The notes: a model not told the origin generated them from the letters alone. A stretch of DNA of 9,862 nt from Bacteroidales bacterium UBA6207 (GCA_002421995.1 DISP01000153.1:1-9862), one strand, 5' to 3'; counted from the first letter of the stretch, positions 1 to 7,262 are shown. Numbers and translations: made by a program.

Positions 1-1439
1 GAGCCGTAGCCGTAGAGTACAAGGGGATTTTTGCCATCTTTTTTCAAGCCTTTTTTATAAACGAGTGAGATGGGCACCTGCACACCATCGTGCGAACCGG
101 CATAAAAACGCTCTGTTTTGTAATCATCACTGTTATAGCCTCCCACAACTTCCTGCTGCTTGAGCAAATCTTTTGACTTCTGCTCCATATCGTATTCATA
201 CACCGAGTTTGGTGTGGTGAGCGAGGTGTAGCTGTAACGCAGCTTTTGGGTATCGAAATCGGGATTTGTCGAAAGGTAGGCAGTATAGGCTGGTTCGCCA
301 AAATCGAGGTAATAGTCGGCACTGCCGTCCCAGCGCTTGATGCGTAACTGAATCAACCCCTCTTTACGTTCGGAAATAACAAGATGATTGGCAAACACTT
401 CAAACTCCTCGAGCAGCACATCGGCACGGTGCGGTATCACATCGGTCCAGTTTTCGATAGCGGTGGCATTCACCGGAGTTTTCATCAGGCGGAAATTGAT
501 AGCCTCGTGGTTTGTACGCACATAAAAGTTATCGCCAAAGTGATCAATTCCGTAGAGCAGGTCGCGCTGACGGGGTTGAAACATCACAAAAGGTGATGAA
601 GGGTCGTTGGCTTTTTGAAAACGATATTCGGCTGATACAGTGCTTGTTGAACCGATTACAACAAATTCTTTTGATTTTGTTTTATAAACAAAACTATAAA
701 AAGTCGGATCTGCTTCGTGATAGATTTCGGCATCGGCCTTAGCGCTTCCAAGCAGGTGACTGAAAATTTTGTAAGGGCGCAGTGTTTCGTCTTTGATGCT
801 GTAATACAATGTTTTATTGTCGTTTGACCATGCCATATTACCCGAGGTGTTTTTAATGACATCGGGATAAACTTCACCGGTAACAAGGTTTTTGACATAG
901 AGGGTGTATTGTCTGCGGCTCACGGTATCCACTGCATAAGCAAGCAAATTGTTGTCGTTGCTCACTTCCCATCCACCAATTTCGAAATAAGCCAGGCCGC
1001 TCGCCATCTCGTTTCCGTTGAGCATCACTTCTTCAGCGCCATCCATACTGCCTTTTTTACGACAATAGACGGGATATTCCTTACCTTCCTCAAAACGTGA
1101 ATAGTAATAGTAGCCGTTTTGCATATAGGGCACCGACATATCTGTTTGCTTGATCCGACCCACCATTTCGTCATAGAGTTTTTGCTGCAAGGCATTTGTG
1201 TGTGCCAACAGGCTGTCGGTGTATTGGTTTTCTTCGGTCAGGTAAGCAATCACCTCAGGGTTTTCGCGCTCGTTGAGCCAATAGTAATTGTCAACACGGC
1301 TTATTCCATGCGTTGTAAGTTCTTTGGGAATGATTTTGGCTACGGGAGGTTTCATAGTATCTTCTGTTGTTGTGGAACAAGCTGATAGTGCAGTTGCCAC
1401 AACGGCAAATACAGCAAAACGATTCAACAATGTTTTCAT
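1..1439 (-). CDS. ptrB: Oligopeptidase B-like S9A serine peptidase, lipoprotein, C-terminus cut by window edge
   Basis: About 479 codons are present, read from an ATG at 1439 to the left edge without a stop. The product begins with a lipoprotein signal (MKTLLNRF, a hydrophobic stretch, then LSAC), so Cys21 is the likely lipidated residue and the protein should be exported and membrane-anchored. What follows matches the N-terminal part and seven-bladed propeller of prolyl oligopeptidase-family enzymes: HGISRVDNYYWLNERENPEV near residues 44-63, YYYSRFEEGKEYPVYCRKKG near 107-126, and at the edge NPLVLYGYG, the entry to the alpha/beta hydrolase domain. Oligopeptidase B cleaves short peptides after basic residues. 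The catalytic Ser, Asp and His lie beyond the window, so activity cannot be judged. The gene starts 20 bases after the TonB-dependent receptor, so the two are probably cotranscribed. E. coli PtrB is cytosolic, so the lipoprotein signal is noteworthy. Family assignment is strong; oligopeptidase B versus another S9A member is less certain. Confidence 0.88.
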   Translation of the reverse strand, partial: MKTLLNRFAVFAVVATALSACSTTTEDTMKPPVAKIIPKELTTHGISRVDNYYWLNERENPEVIAYLTEENQYTDSLLAHTNALQQKLYDEMVGRIKQTDMSVPYMQNGYYYYSRFEEGKEYPVYCRKKGSMDGAEEVMLNGNEMASGLAYFEIGGWEVSNDNNLLAYAVDTVSRRQYTLYVKNLVTGEVYPDVIKNTSGNMAWSNDNKTLYYSIKDETLRPYKIFSHLLGSAKADAEIYHEADPTFYSFVYKTKSKEFVVIGSTSTVSAEYRFQKANDPSSPFVMFQPRQRDLLYGIDHFGDNFYVRTNHEAINFRLMKTPVNATAIENWTDVIPHRADVLLEEFEVFANHLVISERKEGLIQLRIKRWDGSADYYLDFGEPAYTAYLSTNPDFDTQKLRYSYTSLTTPNSVYEYDMEQKSKDLLKQQEVVGGYNSDDYKTERFYAGSHDGVQVPISLVYKKGLKKDGKNPLVLYGYG

Positions 1440-1459
1440 TTATTTGATTTGTTAAGAGG

Positions 1460-3796
1460 TCAAAATGAGAATGTTACACCAAGGCTCGGCATGAGCGGAA
1501 GCTGACGCAGGATTTCGTTGGTGATTTGATCAACGTAAAACACATTTTTACGGTTGTACACATTGGTAAGGCTGAAACTCAGCTCGAGTTCGGTATGTTC
1601 GCTGAAATAGAACCTGCGTTTGGCATCGAGGTCGAGTCTGTGATAGGTTGGGAGCTGGCCTTTGTTCAGCTCGCCATAGATCATTCCAAGCTGCCCGTTG
1701 GCAGTGGTATAGTCATAATTAATGCCTTGGGTGAAGCTCAGGTATTCATAATTTCCCTGCACCTGCGTGAAAGGAAATCCGGAGCCAAAGTTCCATCTGG
1801 CACTCATTTCCCATTGTTTTTTATCGCCGCCGGTATAGGATAAAATCAGGTTTACATTGTGACGACGGTCGTAGTGCGGACGATAGGTATAAAGCACACC
1901 TCCTTTATCTTCAAAGGTCTTTGTGACATAGCCCAATGAATACACGGCCCAGAAATATATCTTGTTATACTCATATTTCAGTGCAAGGTCAGCACCGTAA
2001 GCTTTTCCCTTTTCGATGATGAAGTCTTTCTTCAGGCGGTCGGGAACGGTATAACCGGCAGTGGCTTCGTCGTATATCTTATTGCGGTTGAGGTTGGTGA
2101 GTTGGCCGAAATTCTTCAGGTAGCCTTCGATATTTACATTCAGATGCCTGTTGATGTCAATTTCGGTGCCCAAAATAAAATGTGTGGCTTTCTGGAGTTT
2201 GCTCGTAACCTCTTTGCCATCAAATTTTGCAGGCAGATTGTCGGGGCCTGAGAGGAATCCATAGAAAAGATTCACCACATCGCGGTCGCTGTTGGCAGCT
2301 ATGAGGTTCTGAGAATACATTCCGGTAGCAAATTTGAGTCGGATGTTGTCGGCCAACAAGTATTTCATGGCAAGCCGCGGCTCAGGCGAAATTTCGGAGA
2401 GCGAAGCATAATACTGGATGCGAAGGCTTGGCTCGAAGAGCAACTTTCCATACGAGCCTTTGTAGCGCACATAGCCAGCCAGCTCGGTTGTGTTTTCTAT
2501 TTGCTCGATTTTTCTGCCGACACCATTTGTGAAGTTAAACTCGGTTTTGAATCCCAGCACCTCAACCCCGTATTTAATGAGGTCTTTGCCAAGGAAATAG
2601 GTAAAATGAAAACCCATGTTAAACCCGTTGATACTGCTTGAACGGGCAGGAGATGTCTGTTCGGTGAGGCTGGCTTTGTAAGAAGAGTAAGCCATATTTC
2701 CTTCGATAAGCACAGGTGATTTTCCGGGAATTACAAGAAAGTCGGAACCACCGCCATAGGATTTCCAGCCAAAATCAGAAAGTGCTTTGTAGTTGTTCAC
2801 CCTGTCATCAAAGCCGAAGCCGAAAAAATTGATCTTACTTCCGTTAGCGGCATTGATTGAGGCTTTGCCGTAGATATCCAGAAAGTTAAATGGTAGTCCG
2901 TCTTTCTCGATATAGGAATAAAGGGTTTTGCTGCTTTGCTCGAGGTAGGAGTTTTTGACGGAGAGCACAAAGGAGGAGCTGCCGCCGTTTTCGGTCCTGG
3001 CTTTGGCAATAGGACCCTCAAGCATTAAGCGCGCGCCAAAGGTGCTTGCGCTGAGTTTGCCACTAAGGCGGTTTTTGTTGCCGTCGCGGGTGGTGATGTC
3101 CATCACCGAGGAGATGCGTCCGCCATAATCAGCACTGAAACCTCCGGTGAAAACTTCTGCATTGCGGATAAGATCGGTTTCAAAAACCGAGAAGAGTCCG
3201 ATGCTGTGGAAAGGATTGTAAACGATCATACCATCGAGCAAAACCTTGTTTTGGATAGGCGATCCACCCCTGATATAAAGCTGTCCGCCCTGGTCGCCTG
3301 TGAAAATTACACCCGGCAAAACCTGAAGATATTGCGCCAGGTCGGCCTGACCTCCAATGGTTGGCAGTTTTTTGAGGGTTTTTGGGGTGAGGTTGATAAC
3401 CGAAGTTTTGGTTTCGGTAACAGCTTCTATTTTCTCAGCTGTAACATTCACTGTTCCAAGACTTACAGCCGATTCCACCAGTTGAAACTTTTTATTCAGC
3501 AACTCGCCTTTGCGTATCGTCACGGCTTCGCGAATGGTGTCGAAACCAAGGTAAGTGACGAGCAAGGTGTATTTTCCTTCAGGAATACGGGTAATATTGA
3601 AATATCCGTTGTTATCGGTGGAGCCTCCCAAATTGGTTCCCAGCAGATATACATTTGAAAAAATGACAGGCTCACCCGTATTTTTTTCATAAACAAAACC
3701 GCGTATGCTTGCATCCTGCCCTATCACATTATTTGTTGAAAAGGTAAAAACAGACAGCAAAAAAAGAACAGTTGCAAAAGATGTAAATTTCTTCAT
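1460..3796 (-). CDS. TonB-dependent outer-membrane receptor with carboxypeptidase regulatory-like domain
   Basis: The product has 778 residues. It starts with a signal peptide (MKK, hydrophobic core, probable cleavage near residue 26 after VIGQ). A CarboxypepD_reg-like beta-sandwich covers roughly residues 30-110 (IRGFVYEKNTGEPV, then GSTDNNGYFNITRIPEGKY). The plug domain covers about 130-240 (YLQVLPGV, GQLYIRGGSPIQNKVLLDG, GGFSADYGGRISSVMDI). The rest is a 22-strand-type barrel ending in SLGVTFSF, with the terminal aromatic residue typical of outer-membrane proteins. Such receptors take up ligands across the outer membrane using TonB-ExbBD energy. No SusD-like partner is adjacent, so this does not look like a classical Sus polysaccharide locus. 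The substrate cannot be read from the sequence. The following gene, 20 bases away, is an S9A peptidase lipoprotein, which hints at peptides but does not prove it. A candidate promoter lies about 125 bases upstream of the ATG. Confidence 0.93.
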   Translation of the reverse strand: MKKFTSFATVLFLLSVFTFSTNNVIGQDASIRGFVYEKNTGEPVIFSNVYLLGTNLGGSTDNNGYFNITRIPEGKYTLLVTYLGFDTIREAVTIRKGELLNKKFQLVESAVSLGTVNVTAEKIEAVTETKTSVINLTPKTLKKLPTIGGQADLAQYLQVLPGVIFTGDQGGQLYIRGGSPIQNKVLLDGMIVYNPFHSIGLFSVFETDLIRNAEVFTGGFSADYGGRISSVMDITTRDGNKNRLSGKLSASTFGARLMLEGPIAKARTENGGSSSFVLSVKNSYLEQSSKTLYSYIEKDGLPFNFLDIYGKASINAANGSKINFFGFGFDDRVNNYKALSDFGWKSYGGGSDFLVIPGKSPVLIEGNMAYSSYKASLTEQTSPARSSSINGFNMGFHFTYFLGKDLIKYGVEVLGFKTEFNFTNGVGRKIEQIENTTELAGYVRYKGSYGKLLFEPSLRIQYYASLSEISPEPRLAMKYLLADNIRLKFATGMYSQNLIAANSDRDVVNLFYGFLSGPDNLPAKFDGKEVTSKLQKATHFILGTEIDINRHLNVNIEGYLKNFGQLTNLNRNKIYDEATAGYTVPDRLKKDFIIEKGKAYGADLALKYEYNKIYFWAVYSLGYVTKTFEDKGGVLYTYRPHYDRRHNVNLILSYTGGDKKQWEMSARWNFGSGFPFTQVQGNYEYLSFTQGINYDYTTANGQLGMIYGELNKGQLPTYHRLDLDAKRRFYFSEHTELELSFSLTNVYNRKNVFYVDQITNEILRQLPLMPSLGVTFSF

Positions 3797-3919
3797 TTCA
3801 ATATGTTAGGAATACTTAATTCTATTTGTAAACTGCCAAATGGCATTTTGATTTTAAACGCACAAAGTAACTAAAAAGTACAGCACCACCTAAAAAGAAT
3901 CAGTTATATGTGTTATAAA

Positions 3920-3947
3920 CAAAGGTAAAGGCAGGCTGGAGGCTCAA
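3920..3947 (-). promoter_or_regulatory. Candidate Bacteroidota-type promoter for the receptor-peptidase pair
   Basis: Read on the minus strand, TTG (3947-3945) is followed by 17 bases and then TACCTTTG (3927-3920), a perfect match to the TAnnTTTG -7 element of the Bacteroidota primary sigma factor. Transcription would begin near 3913, leaving a 5' leader of roughly 115 bases before the ATG at 3796. The -33 element overlaps the last bases of tcdA. A weaker TTACTTTG lies at 3870-3863 without a good partner. This is pattern matching only. Confidence 0.5.
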
Positions 3948-4669
3948 TTCTCTGCCAACAGGCTGCGCAAAACCACTGAGGCACAATACATCCCGAACAT
4001 CGCGGGCATATAACTGATGGTTCCGACTGTGCTACGTTTGTTCATTTCACCACTCTCGGCTTTCACACTTGATTTTGAAACCACCTCGGTGGAATAAACA
4101 GCTGTAATGCCATTCCAGACACCCAGCTTATGCAGTTTTTTGCGGATATAATATGCCAGACGGCATTGTTGTGTTTCGGAAATATCAACTACCTGTATCA
4201 TCGCCGGATCAAACTTGCCACCTGCACCCATGCTGCTAATCACTTTGTGGCCATATTTATGCGCAAAAAACAACAAATATACTTTGGGTGCCAGTGTGTC
4301 AATGGCATCAATTACATAATCATAAGGCTGCTCAACAAGGTCAATCAGCAGCTGATCTTTGATGTAGGCATTCACCAACACCAGTTCAATGTCAGGATTG
4401 ATGTCGCGCAGGCGTGCTGCCACGACTTCCGTTTTAGGCAGTCCCAATGTCGAAATCAAGGCAGGTAATTGCCTGTTACGGTTGCTGTTATGCACTGTAT
4501 CGTCATCCACAAGCGTGAGTTTTCCAACACCGGCTCTGGCCAATTGCTCAGCTGCATAGGCACCAACACCACCCAATCCGGCAACTAAAACATGGCTTTC
4601 AGACAGTTTCTTCAATCCCTGATCGCCGACAAGCAGTCTGGTGCGCGTTTGCCAATCCTGATTATTCAT
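3944..4669 (-). CDS. tcdA: tRNA threonylcarbamoyladenosine dehydratase (ThiF/E1-like)
   Basis: This 241-residue protein belongs to the ThiF/MoeB/E1-like superfamily and matches TcdA (CsdL). TcdA uses ATP to dehydrate the t6A base at tRNA position 37 to its cyclic form, ct6A. Visible landmarks are the nucleotide-binding loop GLGGVG (31-36), the acidic VDDD segment (54-57), NRNRQ (63-67), Lys79 of the PKTEV segment, VIDAIDTLAPK (120-130) and the GAGG turn of SSMGAGGKFDP. STEVVSK follows further on. E. coli TcdA is about 268 residues, so this is a compact version without an obvious missing core motif. The start codon overlaps the tatD stop in the arrangement ATGA (4669-4666), which suggests translational coupling. 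No separate promoter was seen. HesA-like or MoeB-like roles are alternatives, but no molybdopterin or thiamin genes are nearby. Confidence 0.9.
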   Translation of the reverse strand: MNNQDWQTRTRLLVGDQGLKKLSESHVLVAGLGGVGAYAAEQLARAGVGKLTLVDDDTVHNSNRNRQLPALISTLGLPKTEVVAARLRDINPDIELVLVNAYIKDQLLIDLVEQPYDYVIDAIDTLAPKVYLLFFAHKYGHKVISSMGAGGKFDPAMIQVVDISETQQCRLAYYIRKKLHKLGVWNGITAVYSTEVVSKSSVKAESGEMNKRSTVGTISYMPAMFGMYCASVVLRSLLAEN

Positions 4670-5337
4670 TCCTTAGGTTTAAAAATCCGCACAAAATTAG
4701 CAAAGATGGCATTGCGAAGGCGCTCCACCGTTTCACCTCGCAACAAAGCCGCATGTTCATACACTTCTTCAATGCTTATTGGACGATCATCCGTTTCGAG
4801 AAACAACTGATTTACAGGGGTGATAATAAGGCTTTTAGCTGCCTGACTGCGCTTATCAAACAGGGCATGGCCATAAGACAAACAAAAACCTGCATCGAGC
4901 AGTTGTTGTGCTGCTGTTGGTCGGCCGGCAAAACCATGAAAAATACGGATCAGTCCCGGCAATGCCTTTGCCCTGGCCAGCAAAAGATCGTTGGCTTTCA
5001 CCGCATGGTAAATCATTGGAAGATTCATATTTAATGCCAATTCCTCCTGCCAGACAAGCACTTTCTGCTGCTTATGCAATGGCACGTCAATGGCACGGTC
5101 AAAACCTGCTTCGCCGATTGCAATGGGATTGCATTTCTTCAAGTCGCTGTGCATCGCATCAATAATCTTATCAGGATCAACACTTTGCAGTTGCCATGGA
5201 TGAATGCCTAATGAGTAAAAAGAAGATTCATTGTGTATTACGCTACCCGCCATCCGGTTCAAAACCGATATAACATTTTCACCCTGTCCAGTTTGGTGGG
5301 TATGAAGGTTAACATAAAGGTCTTCACTTATCATCAT
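4666..5337 (-). CDS. TatD-family metal-dependent hydrolase (putative DNase)
   Basis: This is an amidohydrolase-fold TatD-family protein. TatD proteins are metal-dependent nucleases, and many members remain functionally undefined. Numbering from the ATG at 5337, the expected metal ligands are all present: His12 and His14 (LHTHQ), Glu76 (GEAGFD), His111 (IYHAVKAN), His134 (IFHGFAG) and Asp183 (LETDD). The length of about 223 residues is slightly short for the family (about 255-265). The frame is open to an ATG at 5385, but the 16 extra residues look like read-through of upstream DNA. A broken tatD copy at 6939-7133 shares similarity only from about the later start, and a candidate promoter ends just before 5337. 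The ATG at 5334 is equally possible. The stop overlaps the tcdA start (ATGA). The first 75 or so codons have a decayed duplicate beyond the ATPase gene. Confidence 0.88.
   Translation of the reverse strand: MMISEDLYVNLHTHQTGQGENVISVLNRMAGSVIHNESSFYSLGIHPWQLQSVDPDKIIDAMHSDLKKCNPIAIGEAGFDRAIDVPLHKQQKVLVWQEELALNMNLPMIYHAVKANDLLLARAKALPGLIRIFHGFAGRPTAAQQLLDAGFCLSYGHALFDKRSQAAKSLIITPVNQLFLETDDRPISIEEVYEHAALLRGETVERLRNAIFANFVRIFKPKE
5161..5220 (+). repeat. Direct repeat copy 1 (inside intact tatD); copy 2 at 6957-7016
   Basis: This 60-base block recurs in the same orientation at 6957-7016, with 54 identical positions, no gaps and an offset of 1796 bases. It includes the run TATCAGGATCAACACTTTGC in both copies. 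The two copies bracket the tatD 5' end, the whole ATPase gene and its promoter. It encodes the YSLGIHPWQLQSVDPD region of TatD. The repeat arises from the tatD duplication rather than from a known insertion sequence. Confidence 0.85.
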
Positions 5338-5339
5338 TA

Positions 5340-5367
5340 CAAAGGCACAAATTAAGCAAAAATCCAA
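5340..5367 (-). promoter_or_regulatory. Candidate promoter for tatD-tcdA, possibly giving a leaderless message
   Basis: On the minus strand, TTG (5367-5365), 17 bases, then TGCCTTTG (5347-5340) resembles the Bacteroidota promoter with one mismatch in TAnnTTTG. It ends two bases before the ATG at 5337, so transcription would begin at about the start codon. The broken tatD copy carries a perfect TACCTTTG (7146-7139) in nearly the same place relative to its start, which supports function. A start at 5385 would not be transcribed from here. Confidence 0.35.
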
Positions 5368-5451
5368 CAATAACGGGAGTCGCACAAATTATTTGGAGTA
5401 TTTCAGGTTTCACAAGGTTGTTGATGTGTATCGTGCTGTTTTCTGATGTTT

Positions 5452-6651
5452 TTAAGTCGCATCGATGAATTTATCAGGATGAAGCAATTTGCTGAAATCG
5501 GGATGCTTCCACGGTATCAAATGCACATTGGCGCGTTGTTGTTTTGAATCTCCTGAATATATGGCGATGAGGTTGAGTTTGAACTTTCCTGCATTTAGTT
5601 TAACATAATAATTGATATTTTTAGCAAAGTCGGAATGATAGGTCTGTGCCGATTTCATTTCAATGAGATGAAAGCCTTGTTGCGCTTCAATCAGGCAATC
5701 AATTTCATTTCCGGTTTTATCCCTCCAAAAAAACACGGGCGCTTCCATGCCCTCATTTGCATAATGTTTTACAATTTCCATGATCATCAGGTTCTCAAAT
5801 AAACTTCCGCGCAGATAATGTGTATGCAACTGACTGTTTTCGGTAAGGTTGAGTAAATGGCAGGCAAGCCCGGTATCGTAAAAATACAGCTTAGGCATCT
5901 TGGTCAGGCGTTTGGCGAAGTTTACATGATGCGGTTGCAAAAGGTAAACAACATAGCCTGTTTGCAGCAACGACAACCATGATTGAGCAGTAAAATGAGA
6001 GATTCCACAATCGTTGGCAAGTGAACTTAGGTTGAGCAACTGCCCAATACGGGCAGCACACAATTTCAGGAAGCGGGTAAACAAGCTCAGATCGTGAATG
6101 TTCTTCAACTGCCTGATGTCACGCTCGATATATGTTTGTGTGTAGGATGCGTAAAAGTCAACGGGTGAAATCTGTTTATCATAGATGCGTGGAAAAAAAC
6201 CGCCATAGATACGATCCTCCAAAGTTTGTTCGAAAAAAGAAGTCGTTGAAAGCTCTTCGTTACTTAAAGGAAGAAGCTTCAACACAGCTGCGCGTCCTGC
6301 AAGTGACTGGCTTACACGCTCCATCAGTAAAAAATTCTGTGATCCGGAAAGAATAAACTCTCCTGCAACCCCATGATCATCTACAATGCCCTGCAGATAG
6401 GAGAAGAGCTCGGGTACGCGCTGTATTTCATCTAAAATTGCGCCATCCGGCAAATTTTCCAAAAAAGAACGCGGGTCGGTCGTTGCATATTCACGCGTAT
6501 CCAAATCTTCCAATGAAATGTAGGTTTTTTTGGGGAAAAGATGGCGCAACAATGTTGTTTTGCCCGACTGACGAGGGCCTGTAAGCGTCACCACCGGAAA
6601 CTTTTGCGCCAATTCAAGAATTTTTGATGCTATATCTCTTTGAATCATCAT
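5452..6651 (-). CDS. AAA family ATPase with C-terminal DUF4143 domain
   Basis: This is a stand-alone ATPase of the AAA_14/DUF4143 type, 399 residues from the ATG at 6651. The N-terminal ATPase domain shows Walker A GPRQSGKT (residues 25-32), Walker B AILDEIQR (70-77) and the sensor segment LSGSQNF (100-106). An arginine-rich middle part (YIERDIRQLKNI) leads into DUF4143, which covers roughly residues 200-365. DUF4143 carries GNEIDCLIE followed by IEMKSA, with Glu316, Asp318, Glu331 and Lys333 spaced like a PD-(D/E)XK nuclease core. Family members are common in anaerobic bacteria and archaea, and their biological role is poorly defined. The start is ambiguous: GTG at 6654, ATG at 6651 and ATG at 6648 are consecutive codons, and MIQRDIA is a typical beginning. 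It stands 114 bases upstream of tatD, has its own promoter inside an inverted repeat, and looks like an accessory gene inserted among housekeeping genes. Confidence 0.92.
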   Translation of the reverse strand: MMIQRDIASKILELAQKFPVVTLTGPRQSGKTTLLRHLFPKKTYISLEDLDTREYATTDPRSFLENLPDGAILDEIQRVPELFSYLQGIVDDHGVAGEFILSGSQNFLLMERVSQSLAGRAAVLKLLPLSNEELSTTSFFEQTLEDRIYGGFFPRIYDKQISPVDFYASYTQTYIERDIRQLKNIHDLSLFTRFLKLCAARIGQLLNLSSLANDCGISHFTAQSWLSLLQTGYVVYLLQPHHVNFAKRLTKMPKLYFYDTGLACHLLNLTENSQLHTHYLRGSLFENLMIMEIVKHYANEGMEAPVFFWRDKTGNEIDCLIEAQQGFHLIEMKSAQTYHSDFAKNINYYVKLNAGKFKLNLIAIYSGDSKQQRANVHLIPWKHPDFSKLLHPDKFIDAT

Positions 6652-6664
6652 CACTTAGACTATT

Positions 6665-6703
6665 ATTGGACAAATTTAATTAATAAAATGGAATTTGTCC
6701 AAT
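6665..6703 (-). promoter_or_regulatory. Promoter embedded in a perfect 12-bp inverted repeat upstream of the ATPase gene
   Basis: The left arm ATTGGACAAATT (6665-6676) and right arm AATTTGTCCAAT (6692-6703) are exact reverse complements separated by 15 AT-rich bases. On the minus strand the right arm holds a -33 TTG (6702-6700). The left arm and the adjoining base pairs hold a perfect TAnnTTTG element, TAAATTTG (6678-6671), 21 bases downstream. Transcription would begin near 6664, about 13 bases before the ATG at 6651. A protein bound to both arms would cover both promoter elements, so this reads as an operator, perhaps autoregulatory. The repeat is seen directly; the regulatory role is inferred. 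Confidence 0.6.
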
Positions 6704-6938
6704 TTATTTTAAAAAATCAGTTATACGACTTTCGTTCTTGCATAAAATCGAAACAAGATGAAAAAATTCTGATGTGACAAACTCAAATTTGGCACAAAAA
6801 GAGTGTTAGTCGCTAAGGTCTGTTCGATAACTTATATAAGTATCATATTTCCAACAGCTTATTGTCTTCATTACAAAAATAGTAATGCAAATATTGATAA
6901 TGCAATCTTATTATTTGTAATAGTATTACATTGCTGTT
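6704..6938. other. AT-rich non-coding stretch between the ATPase promoter and the tatD remnant
   Basis: No convincing gene, RNA gene or terminator was found here. Two minor structures are visible. One is a perfect 12-bp palindrome, ACTTATATAAGT (6830-6841). The other is an imperfect inverted repeat of GATAATGCAAT (6896-6906) with ATTGCTGTTATC (6930-6941), which touches the end of the tatD remnant. In DNA this rich in A and T either could be chance. The stretch may be the junction left by whatever separated the two tatD 5' ends. Confidence 0.4.
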
Positions 6939-7133
6939 ATCATAATGCGTAAAATCAATAATCATATCAGGATCAACACTTTGCAATTACCATAGATGAA
7001 TGCCTAAGGAGTATAAATTGCTAAAATTCACTCTCTTAAGTTCTCCTGCCATTAGATTTACAACTATAAGTACAGACCCGGGAGCCTTGGCCTGATGGGT
7101 ATGAATATTGATGTAGGGCATATGTTTTTTCAT
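6939..7133 (-). pseudogene. Decayed 5' fragment of a second tatD gene
   Basis: Read on the minus strand from an ATG at 7133, about 65 codons resemble the N-terminus of the intact TatD at 4666-5337. Shared segments are the metal-binding HTHQ, then MAG, YSLGIH, LQSVDPD, IID and a final H-x-D. The intact gene has CCA-TGG-CAA where the fragment has CTA-TGG-TAA, so a stop codon interrupts it at 6989-6987. Similarity ends near 6939, and none of the later metal ligands (Glu, two His, Asp) is present. At the DNA level, 6957-7016 matches 5161-5220 at 54 of 60 positions without gaps. A perfect TACCTTTG promoter-like element remains just upstream (7146-7139). It is an inactive remnant, with the intact copy on the other side of the ATPase gene. 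Confidence 0.85.
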
Positions 7134-7189
7134 CGAAACAAAGGTAATGATTCCATAAGAAAACCGATGGTTTGCCTATTGTCATTTCC

Positions 7190-7210
7190 TTACACCCTGT
7201 AAGGGTATAA
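7190..7210. promoter_or_regulatory. Short inverted repeat upstream of cydAB, possible operator
   Basis: TTACACCCT (7190-7198) and AGGGTATAA (7202-7210) form an inverted repeat with eight paired positions, one mismatch (C7193 with A7207) and a GTA centre. It lies about 120 bases before the cydA start and about 50 bases before the candidate -7 element. It is too short and has no T-run, so a terminator is unlikely. A binding site for a dimeric regulator of cydAB is possible, but no known motif was recognised. Confidence 0.3.
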
Positions 7211-7262
7211 ATTCTCTTTGCAAATGTTAACGAAATCTTAAAATATCTAATTAAAATTGTAT

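Noticed and set aside
1526..1843. A 105-codon plus-strand open frame
   Set aside because: It is antisense to the receptor barrel, has no recognisable domain and no promoter-like signal.
3206..3658. A 150-codon plus-strand open frame
   Set aside because: It lies wholly antisense to the plug and N-terminal domain of the TonB-dependent receptor, whose identity is clear.
4130..4468. A 112-codon plus-strand open frame
   Set aside because: It is antisense to tcdA, with low-complexity Cys/Gln-rich content typical of shadow frames.
6721..6938. Possible insertion-sequence end or small RNA in the AT-rich stretch
   Set aside because: There is no transposase fragment, matching terminal inverted repeat or stable GC-containing hairpin. 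The palindromes present are short and AT-rich.
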